Origin: Papaver somniferum
Taxonomy: Eukaryota > Streptophyta > Magnoliopsida > Ranunculales > Papaveraceae
DNA length: 64,000 nt
Reading direction: 5' to 3'
Assembly (NCBI RefSeq): GCF_003573695.1
Contig: NC_039359.1
Location: forward strand, 141,071,112 to 141,135,111
A program made the position numbers and the translations under genes. Positions within the stretch are counted from its first letter, which is position 1, and each line of letters begins with the position of its first letter. The notes under the pieces are model-generated. The model did not search any database. It saw nothing but the letters and a program-made list of their open reading frames with translations, and was not told where the DNA came from. Shown here one piece after another: positions 1-12,882 of the stretch.

Positions 1-2794
1 CGCTGCTCCTAATATTTCTTCGAGCATGACGCCTCCAATCATCACCATGGCTGCCACCAATTCTTCTTCAGGACGAGAAACTGGAGGAGCCAGAGGAAAC
101 CAACCTTCCCATTACCATTATCGATTTAATGGAGAGACAGGAAGTTCTTGCCAAAACTCAGACGGACATGGCCACAACTCAGAAGGAGCCTCTTCAACAT
201 TTCACTCCAGAAGCCGCTCCGCTTCAACGTTTCGATCCAGGGGCCGCTTCAACGTTTCGCTCCAGTTGCCGCTCCGCTTCAACGTTTCGCTCCAGAAGCC
301 TCTTCAATGTTCTCTGCAGAAGTCGCCATGCACTCCTCCCTGCCAAGGATCGTGCCGTAGCCGCCACACTCCTCCCCGCCAAGGATCGTGCCTTAGCCAC
401 CACACTCCTCCCTGTCAAGGATCGTGATATCAGCCAACTAAGGTTTGTAGTTATGGACATTTCATGATCCAACTCGCCAAAGCTCGTGGTCGTGGATAGT
501 TTGCTCGCCTAAGCATCCAACCAATCCCTTTGCATCCATGGACTCCCATGCAATTCCAGCTAACCAATTTTGGTTCCCCTGAAAATGTAGTCTCTTCTGC
601 TGCCATGAACTGTTAGTGTGCATTTGTTGATACCAGCCATAGCTTTACCATAACAACAACTACTACAAAGGTAATCCATACTTCTCCATATTTTGGTTTC
701 ACATGGAAGAAGTAATGGAGTCACCAGTACAGATGCAAATGATATCTTTATCATGGCCAACTCACCGATCATACAAGATAGAAACATGTAAACCAAACTT
801 GGGGACTGAGGCTCTACACGGAATCCCTTCACTGTCAAAGCTCAGGAGACACGTTCAGCCCAAAAGTCATATCCACGACAAGGTAATCTACTCTTAAAAG
901 GTGTAACGTAAGGATATCTTCACCTCTCCGTCTAGAAGGAGCCTGCAACACTTTACAAGGCCCACGACGAATCCCAAGCCTACTCAGAGAAAACAACTTT
1001 AGTGACCGAAGAGAGGTGCGACTGGGGACTGCTCATCGCGGTCCATCCCTGAAAATAATCAAGCATTCATGAGATAACTCAAGAGACGCGGCTAAACATT
1101 TTTCTTGAAAAGACAGAGGGATCCACGATTAACGACATAATTCTCTCACTTCTACCTTTTCGTTATCCAAAATGTTTCGTCCATGTGATGTTCCAATAAT
1201 CCCAGCATCACATCCACGAGATTACAATAATCTTGTATCAAATCCCATAGGCGTGGATTCAAGGCGATGCAATTAAAGTATGTTACACTTGGGGACTGAA
1301 GCCTCCTTTAGGTTTAGAAGTTTAAACGCAGTCACCACCTTACCAGTGAATGCAGTAGAAGCATATCTTCCGAGAGAAAATAGCCTCAGGATAATTATAC
1401 ATGGGGACTACCAGCATGGGATGCCTTCACTTCCCTCAGCCAGGTTATTTCTGATTTCAACATCATCATTGTCGAAGCTTTACGAGCCGCAGGAATTTCT
1501 CAACATGAAGCCGTACACATGCATCAAAGACTCCAAAAGCACGCCAAAGAGATACATTCACATATTCGGCCACGCCATCAGATCTAACAGAAGTATAACT
1601 GGGGACTGCTCATCCCATCCCATTCTATACAATAGTCCAAGATTCAGAAGATGGTTCAAAGGATGTCGCTTGGAACGAAGTCCTTGAAGACTTGATAGCA
1701 GCACATCGGAACCAGAACGCCTCTCAACTCGTCTATTTCATCCAATGACTCCGGAAGATTTCGACCATACAAGCATAAACAAATGATCATCCTCGCAATT
1801 AGAAAGTCCAGGCACTAAATAACCTAAAGTCAAGGATGAACCAACAACGCAACCACAATCTACAAGATTATCCCTGACATGATCATTGCCGAGCATATAT
1901 TTCACCCATCCATCCCAATAGTGCAATGGGGTTTGGTAAATTTTGAAATCCACTGGAGAGGTTAGATACTCATTCTTCTGGAGTCATAACCTTATTACAC
2001 ATTCTGGAGAAGATCGATGGTATTGTTGAGTGGCGACATGCGCAAAATAGGAGAGAACACCTACCTTGAATTCTCCTGGCTCGCCTTGCTGCTGATTATA
2101 ACTATTGGAGATTTCTTTGTTGCCGTTAATGATCGCTCTACCACCGCTAACAAATGACGAAGAGGAGCCAGACGCTGCAGACGAAAGCACGGAGCCGGAC
2201 GAGAAACAAAAACAGAAGAGGGTCAATACCCCTTTTCATACGAACGGATTTTCTAGAGTTTGAATAGAAGAAGTATTCCTTCTTGCTCCATGAACAAGAA
2301 CAGATGACTGGGCGCACCACACTCATGCTCCATAGACGAACAAGCAGCTCGCTGAGATCACCGCTCCATAGCCGAACCAACAGCGCATGAAGATCGTTGC
2401 TCCACGACCTAACTAGCAGCGTTCCAATATCACCAGCCACTCAGACTTGTAACGCTCCACAACACCAGCATCATGTGTCCAAACTAGAAGTACGCCAACG
2501 CTCTATAGCATCAACACCCTGTGGACAATCCAGAAGTACTCCAAGCTCCAGTACCGTAGCAAATCCAGAGGTACGCCAAGATCCAACACTCTATAACACC
2601 AGTACTCCGTGGCCAAGCTAGAGGCGCGTTGACACAAAGATCACAGACTGTTCATGCCTCTTGCCAAAGGTCAGTCAGATTTTTTCCTGGTGATCTCTTC
2701 ATGTCCTGCCCTTTCGATTTGTTATCCTTGACTGTCATCATCTCATGCTTACCCCGCAACAATGCCACTGTTACGTGCTAAGCAGGGGACTTAA
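1..2794 (+). repeat. 3' internal region of an upstream copy of the Tat-like element (partial)
   Basis: This stretch is homologous, in the same order, to 9532-10928 continued at 19535-20903, so it is the same retroelement internal segment seen a second time. It ends in the purine-rich tract next to the LTR at 2795. The first 450 bases hold short tandem units (a phrase like TTCAACGTTTCGCTCCAG, then CACTCCTCCCTGCCAAGG units); this copy has more of them than the second copy. The phrase TGGGGACTG recurs near 800, 1024, 1290 and 1600. Open frames here, including one at 1280-1687, have no recognisable domain. The left part of this element lies outside the window. Confidence 0.75.
2781..2794 (+). other. 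Polypurine tract before LTR 1
   Basis: AGCAGGGGACTTAA directly precedes TGTTGATGG, the LTR start. The same arrangement (CCAGGGGACTTAA then TGTTGATGG) recurs at 20891-20903. A G-rich tract just upstream of a TG dinucleotide is the usual position of the plus-strand primer of an LTR retrotransposon. Confidence 0.6.
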
Positions 2795-3457
2795 TGTTGA
2801 TGGTGGTTTTTAGTATAGGGCGAAAACTGTAAAAGTCTATCCACTGACCCGACATCAGATGTAGTAGACATTGATATGTCTATATTCCGCAGGGAATTTG
2901 GAGAATATATCAAAATCTGATGAGTACCTATGTCTCTCTTCATATTATATTGAAACTCAAGCTCCTAGATGAATTGTTCACTAGTATAGAGCCTAATGAG
3001 TGTATAAGCTCCTAGCTGCATTACTCACTAATGCCGGAGCCTGCCGAGTACTTTTCCTATGTTATGTTCCCCGTCTGAACCCTTAATATTGATATGGCAC
3101 GATAATTTGTGTTCACTCTCAACAGAGTAGCACGAATTTCCAAGTATCAAGGTTAAGGTCCTTGCATAAAAGTACTCAATCAGAAAGCATACTGCTCCCT
3201 GGCAATAAACTTGAACTCTGTGTCAACACATAGAATTCAATCAATTTTATGATAATCCACAAGACTCAGATATTACCCTGACTAATTTGCAAAAATTAGG
3301 GTTTTGCGCCCTACGCAGTATAAATGTAACACCCCGTGTTTTTAGCATGGCGCATGCTAAAAGATGCGCCATTTTCTTGTGATGAAGCTTCATACAAAGC
3401 TTCTGTTGCGTTGGAAAAGTAAGATTGGCCCTTGGCCAATGCGTTGACAATGTTCAT

Positions 3458-3690
3458 CCAACATGGCTGCACATCGGGTTGGCAGCGGACAGCCAACATG
3501 GCTGCACATCGGGTTGGCAGCGGACAGCCAACATGGCTGCACATCGGGTTGGCAGCGGACAACCAACATGGCTGGACATCGGGTTGGCAGTGGACATCCC
3601 ACATGGGCACATCGGGTTGGAAGCGGACAACCAACATGGCTGGACATCGGTTTGGCAGTGGACAGCCAACATGGCCGGGTACATGGCAAC
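3458..3690 (+). repeat. 35-bp minisatellite inside LTR 1
   Basis: About 6.5 tandem copies of a 35-bp unit starting CCAACATGGCTGCACATCGG; exact starts are at 3458, 3493, 3528 and 3563, followed by a shortened unit and two more. All six reading frames stay open here because of the repeat, giving several shadow ORFs. The equivalent array in LTR 2 (21545-21720) has about six units with a differently placed short unit. Confidence 0.9.
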
Positions 3691-6127
3691 GACCATGAAT
3701 AGTAAAAGTGGGGAGTTGATGAATGATTTTTTTCTCCCCTAATCAAAGTTGTAAAAATGTTTAGTTAACATATATAGGAGGGGTACTTGGTTGAAGGTGC
3801 ATATACGGACCATGCACCAAGTGAGATAGCCTTAGAGATGTACAACCATCACGACTGGACATTGGAGTGGCCTATGGGCCAAAGATGGAAGTACAGCCAT
3901 CACGGACCTTCGCGGGACATGGCTCAGTATATGTTCAGCCGTCATGGCCGGACATTAAAACTGGCTTGTGAGCCAGAACTGAATGTACAACCATTACGGC
4001 CGTACATCGCAGTTTGCTAGAATGGTAAGGTGCAGCCATCATGGCCTGGGGAGTTGATGAATGATTTTTGCTACCCCAATTTGAGTTCTAAAAATGTCAA
4101 ATTAACATATATAGGGAGGGGAAGTTGGTTGATGGTGCATATGCAGACTATGTACCAAGTAAGCTTCATAGCTTAGCCGGAAGAGTATAAATGATGCCTA
4201 AGGCTCATTTATAGTTGCGTAGCCTTTCAAAGAGGGCATTTGATGCTTACACATCACTATTCCATGTCGCAAACCAAGTATTCATCACTTGGATGCATTT
4301 TGATGGAACGGCCTATACGGACTAGGCCATTACCATTATTGCTTGGCTACGACCATACAAATGAGTTAGCTTAAGCTTATGTCCCTTCGGGATGAACTAC
4401 GGTCTGTGATTGATCCCTTTAGAGTAGGGAAGGGTACGTAGGCAGCCGCAATGAGTTGCAGCATTCCCGGTCCATCACTCTGTCGCTCATATCTTCTAAT
4501 TGTGAGATGATTGCGACATTCTGGCCCCTCATATCATCTAAGATCGGTATCTCGACGCAAGAGATGATTGTGGCCATACTTAATGAGGCTTAGTTGCATG
4601 ACAGCAAGTGGATGCTCATACTTCTTATCAAGCTACAAAGAGCAAGTTATAGCCTATCTGGTGGCTAAAAACCCGAGTGTCGTAATTTAGCTCAAGAAGA
4701 GTCCATTTTGATGGGAAACGACCCAAAGATCATGACATGTCGATCTTAAGATCCACAGGGTCACCAGAATTTAGCCGAATTCCATCATTTAAGGCCTCAA
4801 AAAGCCGTTTTAGCCGTTTAAAGAAAGTCTTTATTTTCTTAATGAACCCTTCGCGGAACGAGGGTAAGTTGGAAAGGTATGGAAGCTAATTTTGCCGCAT
4901 CATGCTCCAAGAGCATGCTTGCAAGGGACAATGGACGTGCATTTTCCTAGATTGAAGGCCCGGAGTGTAGCTTCATCATGGCGCACCGGGGGAGTTACGG
5001 CCTGCGTGGCAACGCGCCAAAGGCGTAATTTTCCGGTCCGTCACAATAATAGACCTTGCCTATCGAAATTAAGCCTAGGAGAACTAGGAAATTAATCCGC
5101 CATGGATTAGTAGGTGCACCACTTGCAAGTGGACACACCCCATGTTTCTCGACCTACCCTTATTTCCCGTCGACCAATCATGTCTCCTTAAACACGCCAC
5201 ACGCACATGAGTCGTGGTTGGGACCATACTTGTCGGCCCTATTTCCCGTCGACCAATCAGGTCGCCTTAAACCCGCCACACGCACATGAGTTGTGGTTGG
5301 GACCATGCTTGGATGACCCCTCTTTTTAATCGACCAATCAGGTCGCTCTAAACCTGCCACCGTATCAAAAGAGGCAATGTTGCGCCATAAGGTCATAATG
5401 CCAAATTGGCTTTCCAAAAGCTGCGCCAACATGCTAATTGGCATGCCAAACGTGCGGGCCAAACGTTCCATTCCGCTCCGGTATGCTAGTGACATGCCGA
5501 ACATGCCATGCTGAGACAATACGCTAATTGGCATGCCAACCATGCCAAACGTGCCAATTTTCCGCAGTAGCATGCCGAACATTCCAAGCATGCCACTTTG
5601 CCGCAGTAGCATGCCGATCGTGTCAACATGCCATAAATAGCGCGCCAATGTGCTAACCCACTTCTTGTTCGTGGCCAAACGCCATAACATATAACAGGTA
5701 GGGTATTCCAAACACGTCTCTGTCTTAGTGGCATTAGTCGAATCCCTAATTTCCAGTCGTGGCCCAATTACGCCACTTTGGCCCTACAACATGCCACGAG
5801 CCATGTGGGACCTGCCAAATCCTAAAAACTGCGCCGTTCTATAATTACCCGTGGCCATCCTTGCGCATATGGTTATTCCCATATTATGGCCTGCCATAGT
5901 TCCTTTAATGTGGTCATGGCAACGATTGCATAAAGTGCCACCGTGACGTGGTCATGCCATACGCGCTAATAAGGGTTTCGATATGCCAAACCCTAATTTA
6001 GCTAAAGTTTCCACACCAACTAAGTCAAGTAATTCTCTCAAGGCCTTAAATTTTTTATAGAAACATGCCAAATGTTTCCAGAGCCATATTTGGGTCTAAC
6101 ACCACTATGCCACGGCTACGCCAGGCG

Positions 6128-7108
6128 TAAGGGTGCACAGGAACCGACCTGGACCGAGGAACCGTCCCGGAACCGGCGGAACCGAGCCGATATTTGTCCC
6201 GAACCGAGGAACGGGGTATAGGTACCGGTCCATAAAATAGGAACCGAGGCTGATGAGGTACAGGTACACGGTCCTGTATAAGTCCCGTACCGTCCGGACC
6301 GAAAGAACCGACCATAGTATGTGGATTATTTCTTTGGTGAGTATTAGGGCATAATCCTTTATCCTCTATTTGGTACATATATTAGATGAGAAATGTAATT
6401 TCCTCTTGGATTATGTCATATGTGTAGATATGTTGCAACTGCTGTTACTTCCATTCATGAAATGAAAAAAGGGTTCAACATCGTCTTTCAATGGAAAGTT
6501 GTTGTACAGCCCCCCCAAGGGATCACACGTCTATGAGGTAAGAAACATCTTTATTGTTTATTCTCTTCAATTGCTGAAACCTGAAACCTAACTATGTATA
6601 AACTTTTCAGTCTCACAGTTTTTGTCGCGCCCAAGGCCACCATCTTGCTTGACTGCTGAAAAGGAAGAAGAGATTGCTAAAAACCTTAAGATATACATGA
6701 AGAAGTGATCGAGGACCAAGATGTCAGTGCTCAACTGAGCGAGCAGGATAAAGAAGGCAACTGCAAGAATCATGGGCATCTTGGATTGTGAAATGGAAAA
6801 TAAGGCAGCACTTAAGAGATGGTGAGGCTAGTGCTGATGAAGAAGAAGAATATGAAGCCAAACAAGTTGAGGTCCAAGGAAATTTTGGATGTTAGGGTTC
6901 CAGATGTTTCAGCTCAAGCCTGACCAATAAAATCCAACCCAAACAAGGTACCGACTGGTACCGGTCCCGTACCGATCCCGGACCGGAACCGGATGGTACC
7001 AGAACCGAGGTACACGGTACCGGTCCCAAAAGTTCAGTACCGACCTCTGGGGGTACAGATACTCGTCCTCGGCAAGAACCGAGCCGAACCGTACCGTGTG
7101 CACCCTTA
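6128..7108. mobile_element. Non-autonomous hAT-type DNA transposon in LTR 1
   Basis: A 981-bp insertion absent from LTR 2, where the sequence runs straight through the site near 24257. It begins TAAGGGTGCAC and ends GTGCACCCTTA, perfect 11-bp terminal inverted repeats. It is flanked by an exact 8-bp duplication GCCAGGCG (6120-6127 and 7109-7116). An 8-bp duplication with this type of terminus is the signature of the hAT superfamily. Both ends are packed with ACCGG/GGTACC-type subterminal motifs, likely transposase-binding repeats. No transposase frame is visible. Confidence 0.9.
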
Positions 7109-8064
7109 GCCAGGCGTCACTATGCCACTGGAATGCCGCTATATGCCACTACACCAATGGCATGTGCCAATGACGCCATTGTGCTACCATCAGGCGCCAA
7201 CAGAATGTGGCCATAATCATTAGACACCCTTTCTCATGAGTTACGATCTCAGCCGTCCAATTTCGCCACAGAATTGACAGGCCTATGGAAAGTTTTGGGC
7301 GACCAACTAAGACAAGCCAAATAGCATCACGTGCTATTCTCTTGTGGCAAGTCTCCTGACTTTGATTTTCCACACATATCAACCTATTACATGTTTTCCA
7401 TGAAAAAACTCGAGACATCGAACATGTCACAAACTGGGGGATGCTCATCAGGGTATCGGTCTGGAGGTTTACAGCGTGCGGCATGCAACATGCCCATTAT
7501 AAGAAAGTGTCAGAAAGCAGGGAAGTTAGTGGAGGAAAGAAGTAGTGGGTGTAAACTAACCGGTTTCCTCCGTAGTGAGAACATGGTTTCTGACAGTTGC
7601 ACATAACCCCACTTCTCCATCACTCAATCACTCATACTTTCTACGAGATCAGGGTGCGTTCAATATGACTTGTATAAATCGGTTTTACCTATTTTCGACC
7701 AAAAAACAAGTTTTGGAGAACAAAATCACAATATCCAGAAAAACACAAAGAACTGATAGCTTACATTCCGCAAGCTAGTTCCAAATTCTAATACAAGTCA
7801 TAAAATAGCCACACCTTCAGAATTAACCCTTATGGTCTCAACACCTTATTTGCTTCCCTCCCTAAGACCAACCCTTCTCCTTCACTTTGTGACCGAAACA
7901 AGACTGGAACGACTATTTCTTGGTTTAGGCCAGTATTGTACAGATTGATCTCTCGAATCTAAATTACTCACATGCAGTGCATTTGTTCCAGGTTTAGATT
8001 TGTTTCTCATCCATACACCCAGATTTTCCAAAACCAGCAGAAACAATTTTTACCCATAAACTAT

Positions 8065-8082
8065 TGGCGACCATAGTGGAAG
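8065..8082 (+). other. Primer-binding site of the Tat-like element
   Basis: TGGCGACCATAGTGGAAG lies two bases after the end of LTR 1. It begins TGG, complementary to the universal tRNA CCA end, and its TGGCGAC start resembles the primer-binding site of Ogre/Tat retrotransposons (tRNA-Arg type, from memory). It fixes the plus orientation of the element. Confidence 0.6.
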
Positions 8083-8160
8083 ATTAAATCTCTCGGTTTC
8101 CAATTTAATTCTCAATTTCATTTCCATCCCAATTGGTCTTATGCCCAATTCAATGGTTAA

Positions 8161-9244
8161 TTGAAACTCATTTCAGTCAAAGATTCTTTCCAGATGTATT
8201 CGGGTCATTCGAACCTTGCAGAAGCAATGAATAGCTGGAAGCCAACTACCATGGAAGACATACCAAAAATGCTAGAGGATATGGTTGCCGGCCAAGTCGA
8301 TATTATCAGGAGGCAAAACAAGACGCTACGTATCCTGAAGATTATAATAAGCCGATTGTGGAAAGAATCAGCAAAGGCTTATCCGGAGGATCCCGCCAAT
8401 TTCAAGAGTAATACGAAGTATGTTAAATATTTGGATAAAGCATGCGCCTCTACCAATGAGGATGCTGACGGAGCATGTAACCACATCATAAAGGAGCATC
8501 AGAAGAGCGGCCAATTGGATTCTTCCAACACAGAGAGCCAAGAAAATTTCACAAGACCGGGGGAGGAGATTTTCCAGGTGCGCCACAACATCTGCAAGAC
8601 AAAGGAAAAGAGCCTGCCTATGAAGCCTTGCTGGAAAAAATTTATCTCCAAACCCTCGCAGAAGTTAATAGAGTTGTCCAATAGTTTGCAACCATGACTG
8701 CTTTGCTGAAAAGAGAAGCACCTGAAGAGGGGGAAATTTACCAAGACGCTTATGGAAACGAACACTGCGCCAATGAACAATATCCAGCTCAACCACCATG
8801 TGTCGTCGTCGCTGACGCAGGCCCCTCAAAAGAAATTACCTTTCAGCAATACGGTAGAAGTAAATGGTCCGCTCATGAATCAATGATCGCTCAAGTTCCT
8901 CCCTAAAAGGAGCTTCATGCCAAAGCCTGCAAGAATTTCCGCCACAGAAACTACTGATGTGGGAAAAGCCAGACTCAAAATATCCACGCTTCCCTTTGCC
9001 TATCAGAAGATTTATAGAGTTACTGGAAATTTGGGTACGAGAGGGAGTAGTCCAACTACCCCCGGTAGGGCGTCCATCAACTAATCAGGACATGCTAGAT
9101 TCAAGATATTGCCACTATCACAGGTTTATTCATCATCCTACCAACGAATGCAACTCTCTGAAGCGCATTGTCCAGGAAAAGATTAATTCATGGGAATTAC
9201 GCCTGGGGACTGGAGGTTCTCCGCCTTGCCGCGGATTGACATAG
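8161..9244 (+). pseudogene. Decayed gag-like gene of the Tat-like element
   Basis: Three consecutive open segments in three frames (8161-8697, 8694-8906, 8957-9244) follow the primer-binding site, where gag belongs. The last segment carries the pattern R-Y-C-H-Y-H-R-F then H-P-T-N-E-C followed by SLKR, which resembles the C-x-Y-H...H-P-T-x-x-C cysteine/histidine motif of gag proteins in Tat-type Ty3/Gypsy elements. The first segment is charged and helical, starting in plus frame with an in-frame ATG near 8206. There is no protease, reverse transcriptase, RNase H or integrase anywhere before the next LTR, so the element must depend on partners. The frame changes suggest it is no longer translated as one protein. 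Confidence 0.6.
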
Positions 9245-10923
9245 AGATGTTACAGGGACCATAAAGGATGACTGGGACTTCTCGCGGACGGGATTGCTTC
9301 ACACAATAAACTCTGATTTGCAACCTGAAAAATCAGTTTTGTGGAGAGACCCCTAAGATAATAAAGTATGTGGTCGTATCGGGCGAGAGATAAAAGGAAT
9401 GGCCAACACCACTGTACTATCCGCAAAAGCAGTCAACACGTCCCATGGCGTTACATCCTTTACCACCAACACCAGCAGCACCGGAAGCATCCCCTCTGAC
9501 GTGACACCTCTTATTACTAGAGCCAGAGCCGCCGCTACTCCTAATATTTCTTCGAGCATGACACCTCCAATCATCACCAGAGCTGCCACCACTTCTTCGT
9601 CAGGACGAGAGACTGAAAGAGCCAGAGGAAACCAACCTTCCCATTACCATTATCGATTTAATGGAGAGACATGAAGTTCTTTCCAAAAATCAGACGGACG
9701 CGGCCACAACTCAGAAGGAGCCTCTTCAACGTTCGCTCCAGAAGCCGCTCCGCTTCAACGTTTCGATCCAGGGGCCACTTCAACGTTTCGCTCCAGAAGC
9801 TGCTTCAATGTTCTCTACAGAAGTCGCCATGCACTCCTCCCTGCTAAGGATCGTGCCGTAGCCGCCATACTCCTCCCAGCCAAGGATCGTGCCGTAGACG
9901 CCACACTCCTCCCTGTCAAGGATCGTGATCACATCCAACTAAGGTTCGTAGTTATGACCACTTTTTGATCCAACTCGCCAAAGCTCGTGGTCGTGGATTG
10001 TTTACTCGCCTACGCATCCAGCCAATCCATTTGTATCCATGGACGCCCATGCAATTCCAGCTAACCAATTTTGGTTCCCATGACAATGTAGTCTCTTCTG
10101 CTGCCAAGAACTGTTAGTGTGCGTTTGTTGATACCATCCATAGCTTTACCATAACAACAACCACTACAAAGGTAATCCATACTTCTACGTATTTTGGTTT
10201 CACATGGAAGAAGTAATGGAGTCACCAGTACAGATGCAAGATGATATCTTTATCATGGCCAAATCACCGATCATACAAGATAGAAACATGTAAACCAAAC
10301 TTGGGGACTGAGGCTCTACACGGAATCCCTTCACTGTCAAAGCTCAGGAGACACGTTCAACCCAAATGTCATATCTACGACAAGGTAATCTACTCTTAAA
10401 AGGTGTAACGTAAGGATATCTTCACCTCTCCGTCTAGAAGGCTCATGCAACACTTTACGAGGCCCACGACGGATTTCAAGCCTACTCAGAGAAAACAACT
10501 TCAGTGACCGAAGAAAGGTGCGACTGGGGACTGCTCATCGCGGTCCATCCCCGACAACAATCAAGCATTCATGAGATAACTCCAAAGACGCGGCTGAAAC
10601 ATTTTTCTTGAAAAGACAGAGGGAGCCATGATTAACGACATAACTCTCTTACTTCTACCTTTTCGTTATACAGAATGTTTCGTCCATGTGTTGTTCCAAT
10701 AATCCCAGCATCACATCCACGAGAGTACAATAAGCTTGTATCAAATCCCATAGGCGTGGATTCAAGGCGATGCAATTAAAGTAGGTTACACTTGGGGACT
10801 GAAGCCTCCTTTAGGTTTAGAAGTTTAAACGCAGTCACCACCTTACCAGTGAATGCAGTAGAAGCATATCTTCCGAGAGAAAATAGGCTCAGGATAATTA
10901 TACATGGGGACTACCAGCATGGG
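9245..10923 (+). repeat. 3' internal region of the Tat-like element, left part
   Basis: No coding domain is recognisable. From 9532 it parallels the window start. It is interrupted at 10924-10928 by the target duplication of the nested element and resumes at 19535. Purine-rich stretches and TGGGGACT phrases recur as in the first copy. Confidence 0.7.
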
Positions 10924-10928
10924 ATGCC

Positions 10929-12858
10929 TGATGAGTGCTAAAAAGTGCATATTTCTATATATTTTTCTTGGCATTTAACTCATCTCTTGTGCATTAGTTC
11001 TACATTTTATCCCATATTCTGTGTTTTCGTTGTTTTCAAGAATAAATACTTTTCTTAATTAATTTTGCATTTTTAGGTACTAAATAAAGCATGGTTATCT
11101 CACGGAGCGAAAAGAGCAAAGGAACGACAAAGACTCTCGATAGGAGGAAGCGAAGAATGATGTTTGCAAGAGCCGGATCAACTAGAAGTGGGCTTGAAGA
11201 GGAAGAATTGTTCTTAAAGAAGATATGGGCTTGGCATACCCAAGACCCAAAACCCTTACCCAAATCCATTTCCATTATCCATACCCATTTCCATGAGAGC
11301 CGTCAGATTGAATCCATCTTGTCATCCAACGGTCGCCTCATCATTGTGCATCAAAATCCGAAGCTCCTGTCAAACACTATAGTACCTAACTCCATCTGAA
11401 GCCGTCCTTTTTGCTGCATTTCCTCATCCTACGGTCGCTCCAATATCTTCCCATCTCACCGTTGGATCCACCTACCATCTTCACATCCGACGCGTTTCCT
11501 CGCAAATCATCACCCTTTGCCACACCCGCTCAACACCCTAACTTCCAAACCCATTGACCTCAAGCCAAACACTCCCTTCTCCCCAAACTGTCGACCTCTT
11601 CTTCTCTTCCCCAAACTTCCTCTCTTCCATCACCTGCAACCCCTTCACCACCACCATGCCCTGCCACTCCGTACGAACCACCTTCTTCCCCGACCATCAC
11701 AGAGACGCTGTCTCAACCACCATAACCTCCCCTACCTCAAACCCATCTCCCTAGCCTAGTTATTTTCCCCATCTCACAACCACTGAAACCCTAGGTTTTG
11801 GGGTGAGTAAAATAACTCGAACTAGGGAACAATTAGAGCAGCAAAGGCGTCAATTGAAGGCATAGAAGGACCAGAAGAGGCAGAGAAGAAATGGGTCGAC
11901 CGTTTTGAGTGATTTGTCACATCAAATTAGGTAAAATATCTAACCCTAATTTTGAGAATTTGGGGGAAAACATTGTAAACCCTAATTTTGAATTCTGGGT
12001 ATAAATAGAAGGTGTGGGTGTGTGTTGTAACCATGCCTGGACTAGCCAGAGCACCACCAAGAGGACTGGAATAGCCAGTTCCTCAATTGTTCATGTTTTG
12101 TTGTTGTTTCACTTTCAATTTCAATTAGTCTTTATGTTTATCATGTTATTAATTACTGTCAACATGTTCTAGTTCATCAGTTAGGGCTTAGATGAAGCCT
12201 GAAGACCTTGTTGGGTAGCAAAATCTTAGTGAACACTCTTGTAGGCTTAACTGAATTAGGATGTTAGTGTTCTTGGTGATCAAATGCACCTTTGATTGAG
12301 TGTGCTGTAAGAAGACACTCAATGCTAGGGGTGAACTAGAGAATTTAGGGACTTAACCATCCACATTTAACTGAAGTAGGTAAGTAATGAAGCTTAGGGA
12401 TCAAACATCACCTGTGGTTGAGTGTGCTGTAAGAAGACACTCAATGCTAGGGGTGATGCTAGTGAGCTTAGTTAATTAACTCTCTATCTATGTATGCCCT
12501 GGAACATAGGCAGGCTTGAACCTTCACCTAGCTCCATTAGGGACAAGAGCATAAACTAGATTGATGCTGCCTAGCTAGGCCATAAGGTGAATTCAAATCC
12601 CCTAGTGCATTTACTGCTTATCTTCTCTGCCTTAGGCTCACTGCCTTTGTTTAACTGCCACTGTCACTATCACTGCCACTTAGTTTACTGCTTAGTATAC
12701 TCTTAGCTTAGGAAAGTAGGAAAGCTTCAATCACACACACCTAGTCTCTGTGGATTCGACCCGTACTTGTGCACTCACTGCAACAACACCGTGCACTTGC
12801 GGTATCACTGTAGGCATCCATTTATTCATCTTATTTACACATCTATATAAGCCTACCA
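10929..12858 (+). repeat. 5' LTR of the nested element
   Basis: 1930 bp, about 99% identical to 17604-19529. It contains a TATA box (TATAAATA at 12000-12007) followed by GTGTGGGTGTGTG, the likely promoter of the element. Two direct repeats of a phrase around TGTGCTGTAAGAAGACACTC lie at about 12300 and 12427. Short open frames within it (for example 11091-11399) occur identically in both LTRs and have no recognisable domain. Confidence 0.92.
12000..12007 (+). promoter_or_regulatory. TATA box in the 5' LTR of the nested element
   Basis: TATAAATA preceded by AT-rich sequence with AACCCTAATTTTGA repeats; conserved at 18671-18678 in the 3' LTR. It probably marks the end of U3. Confidence 0.6.
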
Positions 12859-12864
12859 AGTTTT

Positions 12865-12882
12865 TGGCGCCGCTTCCGGGGA
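12865..12882 (+). other. Primer-binding site of the nested element (tRNA-Asp type)
   Basis: TGGCGCCGCTTCCGGGGA, six bases after the 5' LTR, matches the complement of the plant tRNA-Asp 3' end at 16 of 18 positions. tRNA-Asp priming is common in the Athila/Tat branch of plant Ty3/Gypsy elements. Confidence 0.8.

Larger units (their letters stand above)
2795..8062 (+). repeat. Long terminal repeat 1 of the Tat-like element
   Basis: Starts TGTTGATGG and ends near ATAAACT just before the primer-binding site; the second copy at 20904-25208 ends in AACA, giving the expected TGTT/AACA ends. Without the 989 bp added by the hAT insertion (element plus target duplication) it is about 4.28 kb, against 4.305 kb for copy 2, so the pair is consistent. 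It contains a 35-bp minisatellite, a stretch at 5390-5640 rich in ATGCCAAACATGCC-type repeats, and the hAT element. Many scattered substitutions separate the two copies, so this insertion is older than the nested element at 10929. Very long LTRs are known in the Ogre/Tat group. Confidence 0.75.

Noticed and set aside
3458..3690. CRISPR-like repeat array
   Set aside because: Units are directly contiguous with no unique spacers, and the DNA is a plant genome.
3311..3746. Several overlapping ORFs on both strands with repeated CQPDVQPCWLSA-like peptides
   Set aside because: The 35-bp minisatellite keeps all frames open; no evidence of coding.
1..10928. An LTR of 8 kb or more running from the window start to 8062
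   Set aside because: The polypurine tract and TGTTGATGG start at 2795 and 20904, matching AACA at the end of copy 2, give LTRs of about 4.3 kb; the remaining homology is internal sequence of a tandem unit.
11091..11399. 102-residue ORF present twice (also 17766-18074)
   Set aside because: Lies within the U3 part of the nested element's LTRs, identical because the LTRs are; no domain.
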